Assembly: GCF_000372445.1 (NCBI RefSeq)
Contig: NZ_AQUY01000001.1
Coordinates: forward strand, 1,094,501-1,158,500
DNA from: Corynebacterium ulceribovis DSM 45146
GTDB taxonomy: Bacteria > Actinomycetota > Actinomycetes > Mycobacteriales > Mycobacteriaceae
Length of the DNA stretch: 64,000 bases
Direction: 5' to 3'
Each line of letters begins with the position of its first letter. Position 1 is the first letter of the stretch. The notes beneath the pieces were generated by a model. The model searched no databases. It saw only the letters and a list, made by a program, of their open reading frames with translations, and had not been told where the DNA came from. This document shows positions 54,477-63,965 of the stretch, in pieces. The position numbers were made by a program, and so were the translations under genes.

Positions 54477-55664
54477 TTACTTAAATAGGCCCTGGAACCA
54501 CAGTGCAATGCTGTTCCAAGTATCAATGAGGTTTTCCATGACCGAACCGTCGCCGTTCATCCCGGCAATCAGAATGATGGCAGCCAACAGCACGAAGATT
54601 CCGAGGATCGCCCACGCCACTCCGAAGCCAGAGCTCTTCACTTCATACAGCTCGGCAATCATCCGGGCGTCCACTAGTTTGTTTCCGGCTTTCAGCCGTG
54701 CCAACAACGTCGATGGGGTGTCCGGCTTCTCGGCGTGCTCAAAGAGGTCGTCGAGGTCGAAGCGGTCTCCTGCCAACACGATCATCGCGGCGCGGTGGTA
54801 TTCCGCCAACAGCAGTGCGAGGTCCGTGGCATCGGAGGTCAGCGCCGGGAAGGTCATCGCACCAATGCCAAGGTCTTGGATGCGTTCTAGGCCTACGGCG
54901 GTGCCATCAGGTTCGGCCGACAGAATCACTTTGGCGCCGGAGCGCAGAGTGTCTTCCCGGATGCCTTCTGGGTCACCGACAATCAGGTGCGGGGTGTAAC
55001 CGGCTTCGGACAGTACATCAGCGCCACCGTCAACACCCACCAGAATCGGCTCATATTCGCGAATGAAAAACCGCAGTTCTTTCAGCTGAGCTTTTCGGTT
55101 GTGCCCTGGGGTAACAATCAGTACTTTTTCCCCGCGCAGGTTCACTGGCAGGTCCGGCACACCCAGCCCGTCGATGTAGAGCGGTGCTTCGTGTCGGGTG
55201 AATTCGACGAGGTTGCCGCTGAACGCTTCCATCCGGTCAGCTAGGCCGGTGCGTGCTTCATCGAAGGCGGTTGCTAGGCCTGCTTCGGTGACGAGGTTAC
55301 CTTCCGCGATGCGGCGGTCGCCGTAGAAAAGTTTGGTGTCGTCTAGGCGGCCTTGTCGGCCGTCTTTCAGCTTTTCGAAAACATAGTTGGAGACACCTTC
55401 GACGAGTACGATGCCGGCGTCGAGCAGCATCTGCGGGCCGAAGTTTGGTACGGCACCGGTCGTGAACTGGGAGGTGTTCAGGACTGCCGCAACTTTGGCG
55501 TCGATTAATGCTTGCGCGGTGGCGCGGTCAATATCTGGTGCGTCCAGCACCACGATGTCTCCCTCGCGCAGCTTTTTGGCTAGGCGGTCGGGCCGGGAAC
55601 CATCACGCGTCGCGCCGATGATGCCTGGCAGTTCAGTGGTGGTTTGGCGGGAGAACAGACTCAT
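54477..55664 (-). CDS. steA: SteA, cell-envelope factor with TPK-like domain
   Basis: The 395-residue protein has a central region like thiamine pyrophosphokinase (LIVTPGHNRKAQLKELRFFI, GVDGGADVLSEAGYTPHLIV, GDPEGIREDTLRSGA) and a C-terminal membrane segment (VAWAILGIFVLLAAIILIAG). In C. glutamicum SteA works with SteB in envelope assembly near the division site. Order recN-steA-steB supports the name. Confidence 0.87.
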   Translation of the reverse strand: MSLFSRQTTTELPGIIGATRDGSRPDRLAKKLREGDIVVLDAPDIDRATAQALIDAKVAAVLNTSQFTTGAVPNFGPQMLLDAGIVLVEGVSNYVFEKLKDGRQGRLDDTKLFYGDRRIAEGNLVTEAGLATAFDEARTGLADRMEAFSGNLVEFTRHEAPLYIDGLGVPDLPVNLRGEKVLIVTPGHNRKAQLKELRFFIREYEPILVGVDGGADVLSEAGYTPHLIVGDPEGIREDTLRSGAKVILSAEPDGTAVGLERIQDLGIGAMTFPALTSDATDLALLLAEYHRAAMIVLAGDRFDLDDLFEHAEKPDTPSTLLARLKAGNKLVDARMIAELYEVKSSGFGVAWAILGIFVLLAAIILIAGMNGDGSVMENLIDTWNSIALWFQGLFK

Positions 55665-55769
55665 GAGCCTTATTGTGCAAAACCTGTCCGCTTATCCAGG
55701 TAAGGCGCGCCGACGCATCCTCGCAGTCAGGCCGCCACTACCGCCAAGCCGCACTATTTCCAGTCCGCG

Positions 55770-57515
55770 CTACTTCCAGCCCGCTCGGTCAGCAGCTGCC
55801 CGTTCCAATAGCTCCGCGGCATGCGCGCGCCCAGAATCACTCTCATCAAGCCCAGCCATCATGCGCGCTAATTCCTCCACGCGCGCCTCTCCCGCCAGCG
55901 TCGTCACCGCTGACGCAGCAGGACCATGGCCGACGTCTTTAGCCACGTGCAGATGATGGTCGGCGTAGGCCGCCACTTGCGGCAGGTGCGTGACGACGAT
56001 TACTTGGTGACGTAATGCCAGCCGGGCAAGCCGGCGCCCGATTTCCACGGCAGCTCGGCCACCAACACCGGCATCAACTTCGTCGAATACCAACGTGCCG
56101 CCGTGGCTTTCCGCAGCCAACACCACTTCCAGCGCCAACATAATGCGGGAGAGCTCACCGCCCGATGCCGACGTCGACAGCGGCCGCGGATTCGTCCCAT
56201 CCTTTTCCGCTAATGCGAACGCCACGTTGTCCTGACCGTCGGGACCAAATTTGCCGAGCGCCGATACATCCACGCTCAAGGCGGCATGGCCCATTGCCAG
56301 TCCGGCTAATTCCGACGTCACCGCGGTGCTCAATTTCTTCGCGGCTTTTGTTCGAGCAGCAGTCAACTTTTTCGCTGCGGCTGCGACCTGTTGTTCCAAT
56401 TTGGCAACGTCAGCTCGCAGCTGCTCCAACGCTTCGGTTGAGTCATCCAGCTGCGCCAGCGCGGCTTCGGCTTTCTCCCGCCACTGCACCACTCCGGCAA
56501 TATCGGGCGCATACTTCCGGGTCAGGGTTCGCAGATCCGCCTGCCGGTTCATCAGCTCGTCGACGCTGACGTCATCAGCAGGTAAGTTCTCCAGGTACGA
56601 GCCCAGCTCCGCGGAAATGTCCGCAAGCGTCGTTGTTACTTCATCAAGCCGAGTCCCAATGCCCTGCAGCTCTTTGTCGGTTGCGCCGCGCAGTTCTTGG
56701 GCGGCAGTGCCCAATAGTTCGGCAGCAGCTTCCTCATCATCGGCATCACCAGCGCCACCGACCAAGCCAGCAACCGCGCCGGGCCCATCAATGGCCGCTA
56801 ATGCGCCAGCTGCTGCGGTCCGCAGCGCATCCGCGTCGTGCAGCCGACGAATTGTTGCGGCCAATTCGGTTTCTTCGCCAGCAACTGGGTCAATGGCGTT
56901 GATTTCTTCAATCGCAAACCTCAACTGGTCGGCCCGTTGGGCACGCTCCATCCGCTTTTCAGTGCGCTGCTGCAGGTCCGTCGCCGCGGTTTTCCATGCG
57001 CCGCGTATGCTGCGGTAATGCGCTGCCAGTTTCAGCACGGCAGTGCCGCCAAATTCATCTAACGCTCGTAGTTGTTGTTCCGCTGCCAGCAGACGCAGCT
57101 GATCATTTTGACCATGCAAGGTCAACAACGGTTCGGTGGCAGCAGCCAGCGTGCCCGCCGGAACAGACCTGCCACCGACGTGAGCTTTGCTGCGGCCCTT
57201 CGCCGAGACCTGCCGAGCCACCAGCAGATCCCCATTTTCGTCCAATTCACCGCCAGCTTCCTGCACAGTCTCGGAGATGCGCGACGCCACCTCCGCTACG
57301 TCGTCAAGCAAAAACCTACCTTCCACCGTGGCGCGTTCAGCTCCGGTGCGGACTCGGCCAGCGTCGGCGCGGCCGCCGGTGAGCAGTCGCAACCCGGTGA
57401 CCACCATGGTTTTACCGGCGCCAGTCTCACCGGTCAGCACAGTTAAACCGGGAGAAAACTCCGCAGTAGCGTCCGGAATGGCACCTAAGTCGGTGATGCG
57501 AATATCAGCGAGCAT
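55770..57515 (-). CDS. recN: DNA repair protein RecN
   Basis: The 581-residue SMC-like ATPase has P loop LTVLTGETGAGKTMVVTGLR, the Gln in HGQNDQLRLLA, a coiled-coil middle, the ABC signature TSASGGELSRIMLALE, Walker B GGTLVFDEVDAGVGG and VVTHLPQVAAYADHH. It acts in double-strand break repair. It follows nadK with 21 bases between them. Confidence 0.95.
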   Translation of the reverse strand: MLADIRITDLGAIPDATAEFSPGLTVLTGETGAGKTMVVTGLRLLTGGRADAGRVRTGAERATVEGRFLLDDVAEVASRISETVQEAGGELDENGDLLVARQVSAKGRSKAHVGGRSVPAGTLAAATEPLLTLHGQNDQLRLLAAEQQLRALDEFGGTAVLKLAAHYRSIRGAWKTAATDLQQRTEKRMERAQRADQLRFAIEEINAIDPVAGEETELAATIRRLHDADALRTAAAGALAAIDGPGAVAGLVGGAGDADDEEAAAELLGTAAQELRGATDKELQGIGTRLDEVTTTLADISAELGSYLENLPADDVSVDELMNRQADLRTLTRKYAPDIAGVVQWREKAEAALAQLDDSTEALEQLRADVAKLEQQVAAAAKKLTAARTKAAKKLSTAVTSELAGLAMGHAALSVDVSALGKFGPDGQDNVAFALAEKDGTNPRPLSTSASGGELSRIMLALEVVLAAESHGGTLVFDEVDAGVGGRAAVEIGRRLARLALRHQVIVVTHLPQVAAYADHHLHVAKDVGHGPAASAVTTLAGEARVEELARMMAGLDESDSGRAHAAELLERAAADRAGWK

Positions 57516-57536
57516 ATGTGTCAGGTTAGCGCGCGA

Positions 57537-58535
57537 CTACCGCTTGGGGCCGCGCCACCCAGTAACTGGCAACCGGAATTTCGAAACCAGCCGGTCGGTA
57601 AACGGTGCCAAATCCAGCCGCACCCAGCGCACTGGCTGGCTGCCACGCACCACTTCTACTCGCGCGCCCGGCGGCATCGGAATCGGACGGAACCCATCGA
57701 GCACCGCCACCGCCGCCGACGTATGCGGATTCGACTCAACAGCTACCTCAGAGTCGGGGCTGACCACCAGCGGACGGGAAAACAAGGCGTGCGCATTATT
57801 TGGCACCACCAAAATGGCATCCAATTCTGGCCACAGCACCGGGCCGCCAGCGGAAAAGGCGTAAGCAGTCGAGCCAGTAGGAGTGGACACCAGCACACCA
57901 TCGCAGCCATAAGAGCTCACTGGGCGCTCATCGACTTCCAAAATGGCGTCCAACACACCGCGGCGGTTCAGGTTCTCCACGGATACCTCATTAAGCGCCC
58001 AACCAGTGCCAATCTCATGGCCATTGGCGTCAAAGACTTTCACGTCCAACGTCATCCGGTCCTCCACGCGGTATGTGCGTTCGACCACGCGGTTAATCGC
58101 TTCCGCCAACGATTCCTGTTCCCATTCGGCGAGGAAGCCAACGTGGCCAAGGTTAATGCCCAGCACCGGCAAATCCACCGCATGGGCCAGGTCGGCCGCA
58201 CGCAGGAAGGTACCGTCGCCGCCCAGAACAAGGACTAGCTCACAGCCCACCGCGGCATGCGGCGAGTGACCATAGCGCGGGAACTGGGATAAAATTGGGT
58301 GTTCAATGATGGGTGTTGGGTTCGATGACCCCAGCACCCGGACGTTAATCCCTGCTTCCTGCAGCAGCTTCGCCGCTTCCGCCGCGGTTTCCATATTCGA
58401 GCTGCGCCCAGGGTGTGCCACCAGAAGAATTTCACGGTGCTTCGGCGCTGGCCCCGGCAGCACACCAGGGGCTGGCAGTTCTGCGGCAGGGATCGGCTCC
58501 GGCAGAATTGGGTAGTGGTCTTGATCGGAACTCAT
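57537..58535 (-). CDS. nadK: NAD kinase
   Basis: The 332-residue enzyme makes NADP. It has VLVLGGDGTFLRAADLAHAV (GGDG motif), LGINLGHVGFLAEWE, ALNEVSVENL and DGVLVSTPTGSTAYAFSAGG. ATG at 58535 overlaps the tlyA stop (ATGA). Confidence 0.95.
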   Translation of the reverse strand: MSSDQDHYPILPEPIPAAELPAPGVLPGPAPKHREILLVAHPGRSSNMETAAEAAKLLQEAGINVRVLGSSNPTPIIEHPILSQFPRYGHSPHAAVGCELVLVLGGDGTFLRAADLAHAVDLPVLGINLGHVGFLAEWEQESLAEAINRVVERTYRVEDRMTLDVKVFDANGHEIGTGWALNEVSVENLNRRGVLDAILEVDERPVSSYGCDGVLVSTPTGSTAYAFSAGGPVLWPELDAILVVPNNAHALFSRPLVVSPDSEVAVESNPHTSAAVAVLDGFRPIPMPPGARVEVVRGSQPVRWVRLDLAPFTDRLVSKFRLPVTGWRGPKR

Positions 58536-59359
58536 TGCGGTCCTTCCTCCACAGCGCGGGTCACCATTGCATGCAGCTCGTCGTCTGTCGGGGCGCTGGC
58601 GCCGCCATCTTTGACCAACCACAGGAAATACTCCACGTTACCGCTGGGCCCGGGCAGGGGCGACGCGGCCACTGCGCGGGTCGATAGTCCCAGCTCACGG
58701 GCAAATTGTGCGACATCTTCGGTAACTTCAGCGCGCAGCTCCGCTGAGCGCACTACCCCGCCGCTACCCAGTCGGTCCTTGCCGACTTCGAATTGCGGTT
58801 TGACCATCGGCAGCAGGTCAGCGCCTTCACGCAAGGATTCGGCGATGGCTGGCAAGGTAAGCCGCAGCGAAATGAAGGACAAGTCGCCCACCATCATGTC
58901 CGCAGGCCCGCCCATTGCTTCCGCAGTAAGGGTGCGCACGTTGGTTCGGTCCATCACCTGGACTCGGTCATCATTTTGCAGTCGCCAGATGAGCTGACCG
59001 TATCCGACGTCGACAGCCACAACCTCGCGGGCCCCGCGGCGCAACAGCACGTCCGTAAACCCTCCGGTCGATGCCCCGGCGTCGAGAACTCGTTTGCCTT
59101 TGACGTCGAGTCCGGCTGGTTCGAATGCGGCCAAGGCCCCAAGGAGCTTATGTGCCCCGCGTGATGCCCAATTGTCGTCATTATCGCTGTCCAGGACTTT
59201 AATTGACGCGGTCGGCTCGACTTGTGCAGCGGGTTTTTGGGCTTCGAATCCGTCAACAAGCACTCGGCGGTCGCGGATCAACTCCACAGCGGCATCCCGC
59301 GACCGCGCCAATTTGCGGCGCACCAATTCAGCGTCGAGGCGGCGTCGTGCCGGTTTCAT
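58532..59359 (-). CDS. tlyA: TlyA-type rRNA 2'-O-methyltransferase
   Basis: The 275-residue protein has an S4 domain (RRLDAELVRRKLARSRDAAV) and an FtsJ-like SAM domain (VLDAGASTGGFTDVLLRRGA, VVAVDVGYGQL, MMVGDLSFISLRLTLPAIAE). In mycobacteria TlyA methylates 16S and 23S rRNA and affects capreomycin susceptibility. ATG at 59359 is next to the preceding small gene. Confidence 0.93.
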   Translation of the reverse strand: MKPARRRLDAELVRRKLARSRDAAVELIRDRRVLVDGFEAQKPAAQVEPTASIKVLDSDNDDNWASRGAHKLLGALAAFEPAGLDVKGKRVLDAGASTGGFTDVLLRRGAREVVAVDVGYGQLIWRLQNDDRVQVMDRTNVRTLTAEAMGGPADMMVGDLSFISLRLTLPAIAESLREGADLLPMVKPQFEVGKDRLGSGGVVRSAELRAEVTEDVAQFARELGLSTRAVAASPLPGPSGNVEYFLWLVKDGGASAPTDDELHAMVTRAVEEGPQ

Positions 59360-59557
59360 TTAACTATTCCTTTCCGACAAAGCATCCTGCAGGAGGGTGT
59401 GCGCCTGTTCGAGCTTTTCGACGAAAATCGCAGCATCTTGTTCCGAACCTGCGGCAGTCACTTCGTCAATAAGCTCGGTGTATTCATCGCGCAGCTGCTC
59501 GGCCGTCAAGGGCTGCGTGCTGGCGGCGAGGTCTGCGGGGGAAGGAGCTCGGCTCAT
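59360..59557 (-). CDS. Small conserved hypothetical protein (Rv1693-like place)
   Basis: The 65-residue protein has a helix-rich body (TAEQLRDEYTELIDEVTAAG, EKLEQAHTLLQDALSERNS). ATG at 59557 starts MSRAPSPADLAAS. It sits between the HAD phosphatase gene and tlyA, as Rv1693 does. Function unknown. Confidence 0.7.
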   Translation of the reverse strand: MSRAPSPADLAASTQPLTAEQLRDEYTELIDEVTAAGSEQDAAIFVEKLEQAHTLLQDALSERNS

Positions 59558-59579
59558 ACTAGGTCCACCACGTGTCCGG

Positions 59580-60602
59580 TTAGCGCCACTGGTCGAGCGC
59601 TGCTTGCGCAGCATCCGACGAAGCCCGAATTTCCGTGATGGCGTTCGGGTTGGTGTCATCGTTGGTGGCCCACACGACTTCGGCGGCCGTCAGCAGCAGG
59701 TTCGCCGCGGCGTGTTCACCGGAAGCGATGCTGCCATCACCAGAGACCACCACTGCGGCGCCATCACGATGGGCAAGGAAACCGCCCTGTGGCCCTGGGG
59801 TAACGCTGGATACTGGTTGCGTGAGGCCAGCCATGGTGGCGCCGAGGTACTTCGGGCGGTGCGCTGGCGGGGCAAACAAGGTGTCAAAGTGGCCGGACAC
59901 CCCGGAAATGACCATGTAGGTATCCATATTGGCGGCGACGCCACCGGCGATATCAGTATCCAACCGGTCGCCAACGGCAAGCGGCGACGTCGAGTTCAGC
60001 TTCGCGGCCGCGCTGAAGAACATCGGCGGCAGTGGCTTACCAGCGCTAATCGGTTCTACGCCGGTCGCGGAAACCACTGCAGCGACCATCGAACCGTTGC
60101 CAACATAGCGGCCCCGCTCCATCGGAAGTGTGGTGTCCAAGTTTGATGCCAGATACAGCGCGCCATTGGCAATGGCGAGCGCGGCTTCCGAAAGTTGCGC
60201 CCAGCCGGTGTTCGGGTTGTGTCCCTGGAACACTGCGGCGGGTTTATCGTCGGCACTGTCGACGACGGCGTACCCGGCAGCACGGGCAAGATCCTTGAAG
60301 GAGTCTGTGCCCAGTACGAGCACGGCGGAGCCAGCAGGCACGTGCGCTGCGGCCAGTTCGATAGCCGCTTGGGCTGACGTCATGACATCATCCGCGGTGG
60401 CGTTATACCCGATGCCCTGCAGCTGCTCCGCAACTTTGTGTGGCGCGCGGGACGCATTATTGGTGACGAACTGCATCGGCAGGCTGGTCGCCGTCAATAC
60501 TTCCAGCACCCCGGCAATCGGGCGGCCGCCTTCATAAACGGTGCCGTCGAGATCCAGCAGCAATGCGTCGTGGGTGGTTGCCAACGTCGGTGTCGATGTC
60601 AT
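59580..60602 (-). CDS. HAD-family sugar phosphatase, NagD-like
   Basis: The 340-residue hydrolase has the Asp nucleophile motif DALLLDLDGTVYEGGRPIAG, LPMQFVTNNASRAPHKVAEQ, and a C-terminal VGDRLDTDIAGGVAANMDTY. It is placed as Rv1692, which is a glycerol-3-phosphate phosphatase; that activity is possible. About 80 extra residues at the C-terminus follow the HAD domain. Confidence 0.9.
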   Translation of the reverse strand: MTSTPTLATTHDALLLDLDGTVYEGGRPIAGVLEVLTATSLPMQFVTNNASRAPHKVAEQLQGIGYNATADDVMTSAQAAIELAAAHVPAGSAVLVLGTDSFKDLARAAGYAVVDSADDKPAAVFQGHNPNTGWAQLSEAALAIANGALYLASNLDTTLPMERGRYVGNGSMVAAVVSATGVEPISAGKPLPPMFFSAAAKLNSTSPLAVGDRLDTDIAGGVAANMDTYMVISGVSGHFDTLFAPPAHRPKYLGATMAGLTQPVSSVTPGPQGGFLAHRDGAAVVVSGDGSIASGEHAAANLLLTAAEVVWATNDDTNPNAITEIRASSDAAQAALDQWR

Positions 60603-60608
60603 GGTCAG

Positions 60609-61619
60609 TTAGTCCTCCGTTGCTGGCTTGTTCAGCTCGGCTAGCCGGTCTTCGGTGTCCAACATTTCTTCGGTGTCGGCAGCGAGTGCGTAGCCGAACC
60701 ATTCCTTCGCGGCAGCGACATCATCGACGGCCAACAGCGCGTCAGCGTAGGCGTAGGCCAATCGGGCACCGGCCATGGACTTGTCTTCGGAGCTTGGGCT
60801 CATGCGTTCCAGTTCGACCAAAGCAGCTTCCGGCTGGTCGAGGTCCTGGCGGGCGCCGGCCAACACAATGGCCAACTCGATCGCCTCTGGGCGTGCCAAG
60901 TCGTGGGCCTCATCGGACCGGCCCAATTCGATGGCCTTGTCTGGTCGACCCAAACCACGTTCGCAGTCAGCCATCACAGCGAGCAGGCCTGGTCCGCCGT
61001 ACATCCGACGGGCCGCGCGGAGCTCCGACAGGGCTTCCTTCCACTCGCCAGCGTGGTATGCCGCGATGCCGTTAGTTTCGCGGACCACAGCCACACGACC
61101 AGCACGGTTCTTCGCCGCGCGAGCGTGCTCAAGGGCGCGTTGTGGATCTTCTGCCATGAACGCGGCCGCAGCAATCATGTGACGAGCCACGGTATCGGCG
61201 TTGTCTTTCGCCAAGGAACGCAGGTCCCGCAGCACTGCTGGTTCGAGTTCGTCTGCGCGGATGTCCTCTGGGATCTTTGGTTCGTTTTCGCGCATCGCCA
61301 TGCGCTCTTCGCGGTAGCCAGCGCGCTGTGGTCCAGTCCGGTTTTCGTCGCGGTCCTGGCCAGCACGGTTGGAGTGGCGACGAGGGCCGCTTTGGCCATC
61401 CCGTGGTCGGAATCCACCTTGGCCACCACGGCCACGACCTCGACCGCCTGGGCCACCGTGACCGCCATGACCACCGCGGCCACGGCCACCGCCGCCACCA
61501 CGGCCGCCGCGGAAACCTTCCCGCTTACCGCCACCGCCACCACCTGGCCCGCTACGGCGAGCAGAGTTCGAGCGCTGTGGACGGTCAGATCGGCGGTCGC
61601 CGCCTTGGGATTCGGACAT
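60609..61619 (-). CDS. TPR-like protein with Arg/Gly-rich N-terminus
   Basis: The 336-residue protein begins with about 80 residues rich in Arg and Gly (RGG-type, e.g. GFRGGRGGGGGRGRGGHGGH). The rest is helical repeats (HMIAAAAFMAEDPQRALEHA, AELELAIVLAGARQDLDQPE-like TPR text). RGG tracts often bind RNA or DNA. It matches the place of Rv1691. Confidence 0.83.
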   Translation of the reverse strand: MSESQGGDRRSDRPQRSNSARRSGPGGGGGGKREGFRGGRGGGGGRGRGGHGGHGGPGGRGRGRGGQGGFRPRDGQSGPRRHSNRAGQDRDENRTGPQRAGYREERMAMRENEPKIPEDIRADELEPAVLRDLRSLAKDNADTVARHMIAAAAFMAEDPQRALEHARAAKNRAGRVAVVRETNGIAAYHAGEWKEALSELRAARRMYGGPGLLAVMADCERGLGRPDKAIELGRSDEAHDLARPEAIELAIVLAGARQDLDQPEAALVELERMSPSSEDKSMAGARLAYAYADALLAVDDVAAAKEWFGYALAADTEEMLDTEDRLAELNKPATED

Positions 61620-61730
61620 AGGTGGTCCCTTCGTGTTTCCAGATAAGTCAGTGCAACCGACGGGATATCACGTCGGCTAGATACCTTCCACGCTACCAGC
61701 CCTAAGCCTGAAGACTTGCCTTCGCTGCGT

Positions 61731-62603
61731 CTAGTGCAACGCCGATTCGTGGTGCGAAATCAGCTGAGCGTCACTCGAGCCCGCGACGCGCTGCCACACC
61801 ATCGACGCCACCACGTGTTCCGCCCGCACCACAGCCACTTCTGTGCTGTCCGAAATCCGCTGCACAGTAATATCCGCGGACTGGGCACGTGCGAGCGCTC
61901 CCGCAAAAAGCTTCTTCCCAGCTGCAGAAACTGCAGTTCGGCGAGTGTACGCGGTGCCGCCAACGTCAATAAGCACTGCGCTTGGGGCAATCAACTGCCG
62001 CAACCGCACCGTGCTGGCGCCACCCAACAGGGCGCGGACGAGGGTTTCGGTGTCAACCGTGGTGGGTTCCGGCAAGTCAAAGAGCGCATCTGCGCCGTCG
62101 TCGGCAGGTTCTACCGGGGCGGTAACAGTATCGGCGGGCACAATGGTGAACCCCGGCCCCACTTGCGGAGGCTGCTTACTGGCAAACGCGGTCGCCGCGG
62201 CGCGGGCGAGCTGATCGGCCTGCTCATTGAGCTCATGTCCAGCGTGGCCACGAACCCATTCAAAGGTCACCTTCCGGCCCGACATCGCCCGGTCCAGCTG
62301 CTGCATCAACTCGACGTTCTGAACCGGCTTGCCATCGGCTTTCTTCCAGCCTTTACGCTTCCAGCCGGGCATCCACTTCGTAATGGAGTTGATGACGTAC
62401 TGCGAATCACACACCACATGCAGAGGCTCAGTGACATGTGCAGTCTTCTGCAGCAGATCCAGCACTGCGGTGAGCTCACCTTTGTTATTGGTGCCGCTTG
62501 GCCACCCACCGGCCGCCCAATTGTCGGCATCAATAACCCACGCCCAGCCAGCGGGGCCGGGATTTCCGAGAGAGGAACCATCTGCTGCAGCAACGATCGT
62601 CAT
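61731..62603 (-). CDS. Ribonuclease HI with C-terminal extension
   Basis: The 290-residue protein has an RNase HI domain in residues 1-140: AADGSSLGNPGPAGWAWVI (Asp), NNKGELTAVLDLL (Glu), VVCDSQYVINSITKWM (Asp) and VRGHAGHELNEQADQLAR (last Asp). About 140 more residues follow, not part of RNase HI and not recognised. It cuts RNA in RNA-DNA hybrids. Confidence 0.9.
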   Translation of the reverse strand: MTIVAAADGSSLGNPGPAGWAWVIDADNWAAGGWPSGTNNKGELTAVLDLLQKTAHVTEPLHVVCDSQYVINSITKWMPGWKRKGWKKADGKPVQNVELMQQLDRAMSGRKVTFEWVRGHAGHELNEQADQLARAAATAFASKQPPQVGPGFTIVPADTVTAPVEPADDGADALFDLPEPTTVDTETLVRALLGGASTVRLRQLIAPSAVLIDVGGTAYTRRTAVSAAGKKLFAGALARAQSADITVQRISDSTEVAVVRAEHVVASMVWQRVAGSSDAQLISHHESALH

Positions 62604-62744
62604 GAGTGCTAATTGTAGCTAGTGCCGAGCGCCGTGGATTTGGGGATCCCGGTATCTTTGGCTACTCATTAGTACAGAGACAAAATGTTGAATTACGCAG
62701 GGACTTTTCACTGCGGATAAAGAATATAGTTGCGGTGATGCGAA

Positions 62745-63731
62745 ATTACTAGGAATTCGGGGTCCGGGCAGCGTAACCGGCGTTCAGAGCGCACGGGCGG
62801 CGGCCGGACGTTAGCGGCGCAAACTATCACGATCCCGGATTCGCATGCGGATCGCCGGCTGGATAAGTATCTTCGCGCCCATTTGAAGGGTGTGCCGGCC
62901 AATCTCATTTTCCGGCTGCTGCGGGAAGGGAAAATCCGCGTTGACGGCGGGCGTGTCAAGCAGAATTACCGCATTGTCGGTGGTGAAGAACTGAAGCTGC
63001 CTGCTATTACTGTCGCGGCGCAGCAGAAGGTTAATGTGCCGGCGGCGTTCGCTGAGCAAATTGCCAAATCAATTATCCATGAAGATGACGACCTGCTGGT
63101 CCTCAATAAGGCTTCGGGGCATGCCGTTCATGGCGGCACTGATGTCCAGGTCGGGGTCATTGAGGCGCTGCGCCACCTATTTCCGGAGCTGCCGGATATC
63201 GAACTTGTCCACCGCATTGACCGCGAAACCTCCGGGTTGCTGCTGGTTGCGAAGAATCCAGCAACGCTGCGGCATTTGCAGGAGGTTTTGCGTGACCGCG
63301 AGGCCGATATTAAACGGCGCTACCTTGCGCTTGTTGACGGATATTGGCCCGAAGATCTGACGGTGAGCCACACGCCTCTGCGGCGGACGTCGCGGGCGAC
63401 TTTGGCGCGTCCGGATGGGGATCGAGCGGAAACACGATTCCGGGTGGTGCAGCGGTTTGGCCAAGAGGCGACGTTGGTGGAAGCGCGCTTGTTGACTGGT
63501 CGTAAGCACCAGATTCGGGTGCATTGTCAGGATGCAGGGCATCCAATCGGTGGTGACGCCCGCTATGGCAATCCAGGTTTCAACCAAGTGGTGGCTGGGC
63601 TCGGGGTGCGTGGGATGATGCTGCATGCCTACCAGCTGGAGGTGCCGCTTCCGGACGGCCAGGTGTTGGAGTTCGAGGCAGCTCCGCCCAAAGGTTGGGC
63701 GAAATATCCGGGGCTGAAGTCTTTTAGTTAG
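62745..63731 (+). CDS. RluA-family pseudouridine synthase, start codon unclear
   Basis: The enzyme has an S4 domain beginning HADRRLDKYLRAHLKG and the RluA/RluC catalytic motif HRIDRETSGLLLVAKN, plus LLTGRKHQIRVHCQDAGHPI. The reading frame is open from 62739, after a TGA at 62736-62738, yet the first ATG/GTG/TTG in it is the TTG at 62883, inside the S4 domain. The only early near-start codons are an ATT at 62745 and a CTG near 62850. I list 62745 as the farthest plausible start. An unusual start or a frameshift near 62740 is possible. Confidence 0.82.
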   Translation: MTRNSGSGQRNRRSERTGGGRTLAAQTITIPDSHADRRLDKYLRAHLKGVPANLIFRLLREGKIRVDGGRVKQNYRIVGGEELKLPAITVAAQQKVNVPAAFAEQIAKSIIHEDDDLLVLNKASGHAVHGGTDVQVGVIEALRHLFPELPDIELVHRIDRETSGLLLVAKNPATLRHLQEVLRDREADIKRRYLALVDGYWPEDLTVSHTPLRRTSRATLARPDGDRAETRFRVVQRFGQEATLVEARLLTGRKHQIRVHCQDAGHPIGGDARYGNPGFNQVVAGLGVRGMMLHAYQLEVPLPDGQVLEFEAAPPKGWAKYPGLKSFS

Positions 63732-63786
63732 TGATAAAGCCAGGGCTATGAATATGGCTCCTGGCGTTCACTTCTTTTGGGATCGC

Positions 63787-63846
63787 GAAAAGAGGCGGGG
63801 CCCCAGCCGCCACACAAAGTGACAACCAGAACCCCGCCTAAAAAAT
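63787..63846 (-). terminator. rRNA operon terminator
   Basis: On the minus strand AGGCGGGG (63832-63839) pairs with CCCCGCCT (63793-63800) and is followed by CTTTT. It lies ten bases downstream of the 5S gene. Confidence 0.75.
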
Positions 63847-63849
63847 AAT

Positions 63850-63965
63850 GTCGGCAGTGACTTACTCTCCCACACACTCCCGTGTGCAGTACCATCAGCG
63901 CAGGTAAGCTTAGCTACCGGGTTCGGAATGGGACCGGGCGTGACCTCACCGCTATAACCACCGAC
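63850..63965 (-). rRNA. rrf: 5S ribosomal RNA
   Basis: The minus-strand sequence begins GTCGGTGGTTATAGCGGTGA and ends ACTGCCGAC, with the conserved CCCGGTCCCATTCCGAAC block. About 116 bases. It is the last gene of an rRNA operon whose 23S and 16S genes lie to the right of the window. Confidence 0.96.
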
